Below, piece by piece: positions 56,094-64,000 of a DNA stretch of 64,000 nucleotides. Source of the DNA: Eriocheir sinensis (lineage: Eukaryota; Arthropoda; Malacostraca; Decapoda; Varunidae); the NCBI RefSeq assembly GCF_024679095.1, contig NC_066562.1, positions 9,637,310 to 9,701,309 on the forward strand, in the 5' to 3' direction. The notes below the pieces were generated by a model. It did no database searches and had not been told where the DNA came from. It worked only from the letters and a program-made list of their open reading frames with translations. Position 1 is the stretch's first letter. The number at the start of each line of letters is the position of its first letter. A program made the position numbers and the translations under genes.

Positions 56094-56288
56094 GTGTCCC
56101 CCGTGGGTGTCCGTCCCCAGATGTCCCCTTGTCCCCCGGTGTCCCCGTGTGTCCCCTCCCAGGTGTTCCATGTGCCCCCCAGGTGTTCCCATGCGTGCCT
56201 CTCCCCCAGTGTCCCCGTGCGAGCTGCCCCCGCGTCGTACACAGGCCGCGAGTTGTTTCGTGACCTATTTGGTAACAAGCTTTACTGA
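56094..56288 (+). CDS. Possible terminal exon or spurious ORF, unrecognised
   Basis: Open frame after CTCTCTTCAG at 56093, beginning VSPVGVRPQMSPCPPVSPCV and ending SYTGRELFRDLFGNKLY before TGA. The proline/valine-rich part is likely driven by GTGTCCCC repeats; the last 17 residues look like ordinary protein. No partner exon upstream was identified and I recognise no family. Confidence 0.15.
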   Translation: MSPVGVRPQMSPCPPVSPCVPSQVFHVPPRCSHACLSPSVPVRAAPASYTGRELFRDLFGNKLY

Positions 56289-56447
56289 AGGAGCTGGGGA
56301 GGTCACGTGTCCCGCTGGTCCGGGCTGCACCCCCCCCCCAGCTCCCCCTCCCTCCCCTCCTCCTCGTGCCCCCATCCCGACCTCTTATGTACTGATGGTG
56401 ATGATGGCGAGGTGGTGATGGTCGTGTTATCCCAGGCCGTGTGTGTC

Positions 56448-56452
<5 letters not shown>

Positions 56453-56526
<74 letters not shown>
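56453..56526. repeat. (CT)n
   Basis: Pure CT of about 74 bp. Confidence 0.95.
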
Positions 56527-56529
<3 letters not shown>

Positions 56530-56649
56530 AAAATTTACCTATAATGCCTTTTTTTCTTCCATCAGAATTAGATCATCTTTTTTTTTATTTCTCTTCTTAA
56601 TTTCTCTCGTTTTAGAGTCCTTTATTTTCCTGGTTCCCTCTGTTTCTCT

Positions 56650-56978
56650 TCTATTTTTTCTTCGTTCGTCTAAAATTTCCTTCTTTTCTCTCCTGCGCCT
56701 CCTGTTATATCATGGCTTTTCTCTGTATCTCTCTCGTTTTACCCAGATAAATTTTCCTTCTGTCTCCCTTTTGTTTCCTTCGTTCGTCTCTTTTCCTGCT
56801 TGTCAAACTTAGTATTTTTTTCTTCGTTCGTCTAAAATTTCCTTCTTTTCTCTCCTGCGCCTCCTGTTATATCATAGCTTTTCTCTGTATCTCTCTCGTT
56901 TTACCCAGATAAATTTTCCTTGTCTCCCTTTTATTTCCTTCGTTCGTCTTTTTTCCTGCTTGTCAAACTTAGTATCAA
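56650..56978. repeat. Two-copy tandem duplication, about 160 bp
   Basis: TTTCTTCGTTCGTCTAAAAT begins each copy (about 56657 and 56819), and both end CTTGTCAAACTTAGTAT; identity is very high. Confidence 0.9.
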
Positions 56979-57404
56979 GACCAGTTTCTACTATAAGGCT
57001 TTTGTTGTATAATCTCTTCATACAAGGTGGTGGTGACGGGTCTTTGCCTCTTAAAAACTCTTGTATAGATCAAACACACACTTTACTTCGCTTCTTACAC
57101 CTCGATCTATAGTTTCCTTTTACTCGAACTCATTAATAACCGAAGTATACCAACCAGTGTCCTTCCTTTCCCTTCCCTTCCCTGTGTGTCGGAGTGTCGC
57201 TTTGTATACCCTGTCAACTAACTTCTAATAACCTCTACTAACCCTTCCCTGCCCTCACTGCTTCACTACTAACCCTTGTTGACTTAGTTTTAGCCCTAAT
57301 GTTGCCTGTTGTAAGTTAGTGGTGGCGGGAAGTAGCTTTAGTTAGGCTAAGATGAGAGTGAGACGACTGCGCGCACGGGCTGGGAGGCGAGATAGACCAA
57401 CGGG

Positions 57405-57615
57405 CCGTGTTCTCCAACGCTTCGGAACTCACACCCACCCACATTTGATAAGGCTTTTGTAGACGTAGTGGGTATGTCCATGGGTTGTTTTAGGAGCCTA
57501 GTGATAGTTTGACAAGGCTTCTACACCATGAACATCAAAAACACTCATGGGAACCCGGCTAACCTCTTTTGTGGTCTTGGGTAATAGTTATGAGTTGAAA
57601 GCGTCTGAGATTACG
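57405..57615 (+). mobile_element. Dispersed repeat related to the 66-bp array
   Basis: Carries TGATAAGGCTTTTGTAGACG, GTCCATGGGTTGTTTTAGGA and GCCTAGTGATAGTTTGACAA, the last matching the 66-bp minisatellite at 12930-14190 exactly over 20 bases. Ends GCGTCTGAGATTACG. 57000-57400 is non-repetitive with nothing recognised. Confidence 0.6.
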
Positions 57616-58669
57616 AACCGATCCACTTTATATTAACACACGAAGGCGAGGACGAGGCCATCGGGAAAGGAAGCGAGGAGACGAGGCGAGCGAGATCACT
57701 TAACAAATCTTGACCACTTTGCCCTGAACGGTACAAAAAGGGGTATTCTGAGGCATTACTCGATAAACTAAGTGACAGATAGAATGTTTTGATTAACGAA
57801 TTTTGATACACTCAGACCAAGCGAATACGGAGGAAATAGAGACTTCGACCGATGGAAAGGAAAACATTTGGTAGGATCAGAAAATTTCGATGTTTACTCT
57901 GAAACTGGAAAAAATAAAATAGGAACATCCATATAATTGTGAAAAGAATAATGCAACAAAAATTTCTTGCGCGAACTCAAAATGGCGTTGAATTTGAAAC
58001 TTTATAAAATGGTGATGAATTGGAATGAAGAAAAAGCTAATAAAATATCTAGAGCAAACCTTATTCAATCGACGTTTACTTTGAGACTTGTTAAAATAGT
58101 GGCAAATCCTGACCATGATATAACACAAAAAAATTCATAAAATCGTGTGAAACTTATTTAATTTAGGCGCGTGATTGATGCGCCGTTTGTTATTCAATTT
58201 CAAGTTATCACGAGCAAAAGACGTCACCAATTAATAAAGTAACCCGTCAATAAAGTCATCAATAAGTATCAATACCTCGGGAAAGACCATCGTTACACTA
58301 CTAAAAAAAACTAAACTGGTACAAGAAAAACCGTAATACTGTCACGATTCTCAGATCTCGGCCATTAGAACAAAACCAAAGTCACGTTTAGCGCACGGTA
58401 CCGATAATGCCGTTGGGAAGCCTTGCATAAAAAGTCCCATCGGTGCAGATTGTCCCGCGCGGGCTGTGTGCCGGACCCCACCAAAGCTCAAGACGGTACG
58501 TGCGTTCGTTGACCGCTCGGTGTCCTCTGCGGGGCCATGAACTTGTCCCGAGGCATGGCAGCGAGTGGTGACGTGCGTTCTGTACCCTGCAAGCACCTTT
58601 ATAGTTGTTTTTTGAGACTCACGCGGCCGGCAAACACCTCAGTGACAGCCGCCAACCACACCGCACAAA

Positions 58670-58846
58670 GAACAGGAGAGAGTGGCCATTTCATCACAGG
58701 CGCCATCTTGTTCCCAAAAGAGCCCCGCGAAATTCAAATTGGTGCTGATTCAATCTTTTTTTTTTCCAAGCACCAATTTGAATTTCGCGCGGATCTTTTG
58801 GTATCAACATGGCGCTTGTGATCAAGGTGGCCATACTCTCCTATTC
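58670..58846. mobile_element. Foldback hairpin element, arms of about 75 bp
   Basis: Left arm 58670-58745 and right arm 58767-58846 are reverse complements at roughly 80 percent, closest next to the loop (GCGAAATTCAAATTGGTGCT against AGCACCAATTTGAATTTCGC, perfect over 20 bases). The loop is about 20 bp and T-rich. 57615-58670 is otherwise non-repetitive and unrecognised. Confidence 0.85.
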
Positions 58847-59104
58847 AATGGCTCTGACTCCACCGCTAGAGTGTGCCAGAGTGCGTGAGGCGGCTCCACG
58901 GGGTTGTGTTGCTGCTGTGCCCCGCGTGAGACCTGTGTTGTGTTGCCCGGGCCTCCGTGGTCTTCTGAAGGGAAGGCATACGTGAGGCGGAGGCTGTGTT
59001 GTGTTGTGTTACTATTGTGTTGCGTTGCTATAGTCTCCGTGCACTAAACTGGTCCAGAACCCCTATATGCCCCCTTCCTCTCCCCCCTTTGAAGGTAACA
59101 TAAG

Positions 59105-59345
59105 TCCGTATTCTTAAACATATTGAAACCTCAGTTCACCTGTTTGAAAAGCCTCTCGTAGAAGTTCCTGTGGTTTTCATGAACTGTTTTGTGACCCCAT
59201 TGATAGTTTTCCACGACTTATACATCTTCAACTGGAAAATAGCCCATAAAAAGCCGGTTAGTCTTCTCTGTGGGCTTAGAAAACAGTCATAATAGGAATC
59301 TGATACGTTTAAAAAGATGGATATAGACTCAACTCCCAACCTTCT
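59105..59345 (+). mobile_element. Dispersed repeat, third relative of the 27190 element
   Basis: GTATTCTTAAACATATTGAA, AAAAGCCTCTCGTAGAAG, GTGACCCCATTGATAGTTTT and a GGAATCTGATACG end follow the same block order. Confidence 0.55.
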
Positions 59346-59599
59346 CCCATCCAACCAATCAGCGCCCGTATAGAGAGAAGTGGGCGGGGCCTCTGCGTCA
59401 GTTTATCGTGTACGGTGACTTTAGTGTTGTGTTGTGTTGTGTTGTGGGCGGCCCTTCTCTTCCCCCGCCCCCCCAGACGTGGCTCTCACAAGGATAGGTT
59501 TGTAATACTGGTTTTTACGAATAAATATATTTTGTAAGGCGTGTGTTTGTGTCCTCCTTCCAAATAATTGTTGTTGTTGTTGATGGTGATGTAGGAAAT

Positions 59600-59752
59600 G
59601 AAACTGAGGTGGTGGTGGTAGTAGTAGTAATAGTAGTAGTAGTAGTAGTAATAGTAGTAATAGTAGTAGTAGTAGTGGTAGTAGTAGTAGAGGTAGTAAT
59701 AGTATAGTAGTAGTAGTAGTAGTAGTAGTAATAATAGTAGTAGTAGTAGTAA

Positions 59753-59805
<53 letters not shown>

Positions 59806-59826
59806 ATAGTAGTAAAAGTAGTAGTG

Positions 59827-59860
<34 letters not shown>

Positions 59861-59862
59861 AT
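59600..59862. repeat. (AGT)n, about 250 bp
   Basis: Imperfect AGT/AAT triplets, followed by GAAGAAA sequence to 59960. Confidence 0.93.
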
Positions 59863-60519
59863 AAAGAAGAAAAGGAGGATAAAGAAGAAAAAGGAAAATA
59901 ATAATAATAGTAAAAAGAAGAAAGAGGAAAAGGAAGAAAAGAAGAAGAAATAGTAAAGATAATAATAGCAGAAGAGAGACTTTGAACTCGTAATAAAACA
60001 ACAACAAAATAACATAAGCTACATAACCACCAATACCTGCATCCCTCCCCCCTTCCCCTACCATCCCAACCATCACGAGGTCAGAGGTCACACCACACAC
60101 CATCTCCGTGGTCATCGAAGCTCAGGTAACGACAGGTAAATTGGAGGTGGGAATTCCCGCGTGCTTCACAACAGGCCCAGGTGTTGCACGGATCTGTCCC
60201 CATGCATCCTCTTCCTCATCCTCTTCCTCTTCCTCTTCATTGGTGTTTTCTTCCTTTGTTTCGTCATTCGCCTCGTGATCTTCCTCCTCCTGTTTCTTTT
60301 CTTGCATCTATTTGTTTGTTGTTTTTTCATTTTTTTCTCTCCTAAGTCTTTATCTTCCTTCTCGTCCACTTTCTCGTTTTCTTCCTCTTTCTCCTCCTTT
60401 TTGCATCTTTCTCCTGCTTAATTTACTCGCCTTTAGCTTTATTTTAATTAATGAAGAAAAACAAAGTAAGGTAGACAGGTTTGAGGGGGAGCACAGGGAG
60501 GCACTAACCTAATCATACT

Positions 60520-62690
60520 TTTTTGGTTATTTTGCTTGTAAGAAGTCATGGCGTGATATGTTGATTAATGTTGATGTCTAAGGATGTCTGGCAAATGATA
60601 AACCACCTCCCATCACGTGGAAATAAGAGGAGAGGAAAATAATCAAGAAAAACATAGTACGGAAGTTAGATTTAAAGGGCAGCACAGGGAGGTGGGGGGG
60701 GTGGGGGAGATATCAGCTGGTCACATTCACATTTTTCCTTATTTCCCGCGTAATAAAGAGTCCTCACGCGCTGGCCTTGTTCCTACTGGTGTCTAAGGAT
60801 GTCTGGTAAAGGATAAACCACCTCCCATCACGTGGAAATAAGAGGAAAAGGAAATAATCAAGAAAAACATCGTACGAAAGTTAGATTTAAAGGGCAGCAC
60901 AGGGAGGGGTGGGGGGGGGGGGAGAAATCAGCTGGTCACTCACATTTTTCCTTATTTCCCGCGTAATACAGAGTCCTTACGTGATGGGCTTGTTCCTACT
61001 GGTGTCTAAGGATGTCTGGTAAAGGATAAACCACCTCCCATCTCGTGGAAGTAAGAGGAAAAGGAAATAATTAAGAAAAACAAAGTACGTCAGTTAAGTT
61101 TAAAGGCCAGCACAGGGAGGCGGGGGAGGAGAAATCAGCTGGTCACTTTCACATTTTTTCCTTATTTCCCGCGTAATAAAGAGTCCTCACGCGCTGGCCT
61201 TGTTCCTACTGGTGTCTAAGGATGTCTGGTAAAGGATAAATTACCTCCCATCACGTGGAGATATGAGGAGAGAAAAATAATCAAGAAAAACATCGTCTGA
61301 AGGGGCGGCACAGGGAGGCGGGGTAGGAGAAATCAGCTGGTCACATTCATGTTTTCCCTTGTTTCCCGCGTAATAAAGAGTCCTTACGTGCTGCCCTTGT
61401 TCCTACGGGTGTCTAAGGATGTCTGGTAAAGGACTAACTACCTGTCATCTCGTGGAAATAAGAGAAAAAAGGAAATAATGAAGAAAACATGAACGTCAGT
61501 GAGAGGGATGCACAGGGAGTGGGGTCGGTACATAGCTAATCATGTTTTATTTTTCGGTGTTTCGCTTGTAATAAGAAGTCGTGGGGTGCTGTGCTTGTTC
61601 CTATTAATGTCTAAGGATCTCTGGCAAAGGATAAAGCACCTCTCATCACGTGGAAATAAGAGAAAAGGAAAATAATTAAGAAAAACCTAGTAAGCAAGTG
61701 TGTGAGGGTGGGCGCGCGGGTGGTTGAGCACTAACCTAATCATACTTTTTCGGTTATTTTGCTTGTGATAAGAAGTCGTGGCGTGCTGTGCTTGTTCCTA
61801 TTAATGTCTAAGGATCTCTGGCAAAGGATAAAGCACCTGTCATCACGTGGAAATAAGAGAAAAGGGAAATAACTAAGAAAAACATTGTAAACCAGTGTAT
61901 GAGGGTGGCCGCGTGGGGGTGTTGAGCACTAACCTAATCATAATTTTTCGGTGTTTCCCTTGTAATAAGAAGTCGTGGCATGCTGTGCTTGTTCCTATTA
62001 ATGTCTAAGCATGTCTGGTAAAAGATAAACCACCTGTCATCACGTGGAAATAAGAGAAAAGGGAAATAACTAAGAAAAACATTGTAAACCAGTGTATGAG
62101 GGTGGGCGCGCGGGTGGTTGAGCACTAACCTAATCATACTTTTTCGGTTATTTTGCTTGTTATAAGAAGTCGTGGCGTGCTGTACATGTTCCTATTAATG
62201 TCTAAGGATCTCTGGCAAAGGATAAACCCCCTCTCAGCACGTGGAAATAAGAGGAAAGGGAAACAATGAAGAAAAACAATAAGCCAGTGTGTGTGAGGGT
62301 GGGCGCGCATGGGGGTTGATCACAAACCTAATCATACTTTTTTGGTTATTTTGCTTGTAATAAAAAGCCGTGGCGTGCTGTGCTTGTTCCTATTAATGTC
62401 TAAGGAAGTCTGGTAAAAGATAAACTACCTGTCATCACGTGGAAATAAGAGGAAAGGGAAATAATGAAGAAAAACAATAAGCCAGTGTGTGAAGGTGGCC
62501 GCGCATGGGGGTTGAGCACTAACCTAATCAAAGTTTGTTCGGTTATTTTGCTTGTAATACGAAATCATGGCGTGCTGTACTTGTTCCTATTAATGTCTGA
62601 AGATGTCTGGTAAAAGATAAACTACCTGTCATCACGTGGAAATAAAAGGAAAGGAAAAATAATGAAAGAAAAAGGAACAGCTGAGGCCAG
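60520..62690. repeat. Satellite-like array, about 195-214-bp unit, 11 copies
   Basis: CACGTGGAAATAAGAG recurs at about 60614, 60828, 61041, 61251, 61449, 61648, 61844, 62041, 62238, 62435 and 62633. Units include TGTCTAAGGATGTCTGG, AAGAAAAACAT, a GC-rich GAGGGTGGGCGCGCG segment and TAACCTAATCATACTTTTTC. Left copies have 210-214 bp periods and right copies 195-198 bp, defining two subfamilies. Confidence 0.93.
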
Positions 62691-62879
62691 GACACAAGAA
62701 AAGGCTGCCTGGACGCTGAAGTTAAGGTAAGGACATTGATTATTTGTTCCCTTATTCCCTCTTCTATTAACTTTACCTTACTTTTTTTCTTCTTCAATTT
62801 GATAGATTATTGTGTCTTTTTAGTGTTCTGAGTTATCATTTGTTTTGCTAATGATAACTATGACCTCATGTAAAATTTG

Positions 62880-63159
62880 ACCAGGTTTTCTAGGCCATAG
62901 GTTAGGTCAGGTTAGATTAGGTCATATTAGGTAAGGTCAGGTTAGGTTTGGTTAGTGTATATTAGGCTTGGTTTGGTTTAGTGACCCTAGGTTATGCTAT
63001 GCTAGGCTATATTGTTGTATAGGTTGTGGGCTATTACTATTATTATTATTATTATTTTTATTATTATTGTTGTTGTTGTTTTTGTTCGTTTTTTTCTTCT
63101 CATCACTAATGTTATTATCACTACTACTACTGCTACTAATATTATCATTATTATTATTA

Positions 63160-63199
<40 letters not shown>

Positions 63200-63230
63200 C
63201 ATTATTATTATTATTATTATTATCATTGTT
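62880..63230. repeat. TTAGG-like tract and (ATT)n
   Basis: GGTTAGGTCAGGTTAGATTA-type sequence at 62895-62970, then ATT/TTG/CTA triplets at 63031-63230. Confidence 0.8.
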
Positions 63231-63306
63231 ATCTACTTGCTTTTTTTGTGAGTCGAATTTCATCGCAAATAATATCTCTTATAATCGTAACTTCCTGGGA
63301 TTATGT

Positions 63307-63309
<3 letters not shown>

Positions 63310-63358
<49 letters not shown>

Positions 63359-63475
63359 CATGAATGGGGATGATGTTGGCAAAAAGGAAGGGGGGAGGGG
63401 GTAGGGGGAGGGAGAGAAGGGGTCACTAATCCATTTGGTGAGGCAGGTCAAGATGTGTGCGGAACATATAATGGT

Positions 63476-63537
<62 letters not shown>

Positions 63538-63603
63538 ATCTTTCTTATCCTCCATTACTTCATCTCACGTCTTCTGTTCTTTTATCTCTTTCCTTTCTAT
63601 CTT

Positions 63604-63682
<79 letters not shown>
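63310..63682. repeat. Three (CT)n microsatellites
   Basis: CT at 63311-63357, 63479-63536 and 63610-63681; the last directly abuts the retrotransposon fragment. Confidence 0.94.
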
Positions 63683-63684
<2 letters not shown>

Positions 63685-64000
63685 CAGCGTCGGCAACAAA
63701 ATGATCCCTTCCTTGTGCAACAAATCCTACGAAGAAAGGCTTTCCACCCTTAACATGTTCTCTCTTGAGAAACGTCGCCTCCGAGGAAAACTGATCGAAT
63801 GTTTTAAAATACTTAATGGTATGATCGATGACACTTTGCGAACGAGGAACAATGGCATAAAGCTCAAATGTAGACAAGTAAATTCAGACTGCACCAAATT
63901 TTTCTTCACCAACGTTGTAGTGCGAGAATGGAATAAGGTCCCACCGTCAGTGGTCCAGTGTAACACGACTGACTCCTTTAAAAACAAGCTCGACCGTCAC
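63683..64000 (+). mobile_element. Non-LTR retrotransposon reverse-transcriptase C-terminus, cut by window edge
   Basis: Uninterrupted frame with YEERLSTLNMFSLEKRRLRG, KLIECFKILNG, KFFFTNVVVREWNKVPPSVV and SFKNKLDRH, the conserved region after the RT domain in CR1/Jockey/RTE-like ORF2 proteins. No stop or frameshift in the 318 bp visible. The 5' side is a CT microsatellite, so it is 5'-truncated here or inserted at the repeat. Confidence 0.85.

Noticed and set aside
58351..58596. 81-codon minus-strand frame in non-repetitive sequence
   Set aside because: No recognisable motif, no supporting splice structure, and it is short enough to occur by chance in GC-rich sequence.

Overview
This window is eukaryotic genomic DNA, almost certainly from an arthropod and most likely a decapod crustacean (crab, shrimp, lobster or crayfish). 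The reasons are intron-rich genes with GT-AG introns, an extreme density of di- and trinucleotide microsatellites, TTAGG-type interstitial telomeric repeats (the arthropod motif), tRNA-derived SINEs and non-LTR retrotransposon tails. The species call is inference. Nearly all long open frames in the window are translations of low-complexity repeats and are not genes.

Two protein-coding genes can be reconstructed exon by exon. (1) On the minus strand, 10328 to 2760, lies the nucleoporin ALADIN (AAAS): ten coding exons with consistent phases and a predicted protein of 558 residues with a histidine-rich C-terminal tail. (2) On the plus strand, 25911 to 46654, lies a KLF5-like Krüppel-like transcription factor (dar1/KLF5 group): a short first coding exon, a large proline/glycine/histidine-rich exon, a 60-nt exon and a terminal exon. 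The last three encode three C2H2 zinc fingers, giving 424 residues. A second candidate first exon at 34990-35040 is also phase 0 and suggests an alternative promoter. The two genes are divergent, with about 15 kb of repeats between them.

Layout: 1-2750, AT-rich minisatellite and a four-fold 300-bp tandem repeat. 2760-10328, AAAS, with introns full of minisatellites, including two TTAA-flanked elements that carry an amplified reverse-transcriptase fragment and bracket AAAS exon 7. 10475-10692, a TTAA-flanked MITE just upstream of AAAS. 10870-19760, large tandem arrays with units of 28, 66, 20 and 92 bp. 19800-25400, microsatellites, SINE copies and TTAGG-like repeats. 25400-46660, the KLF gene with repeat-choked introns, including a degenerate array of copies of the exon-2 splice acceptor. 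46660-64000, no confidently recognised gene: diverged tandem repeats, a MITE with terminal inverted repeats (53541-53882), a foldback hairpin (58670-58846), an 11-copy satellite of about 200 bp (60520-62690), and a non-LTR retrotransposon reverse-transcriptase C-terminus running off the right edge.

The two genes have no evident functional link. ALADIN is a nuclear pore WD-repeat protein and the KLF is a DNA-binding regulator. The main interest lies in how mobile and tandem repeats have invaded exon borders and promoters of both genes.
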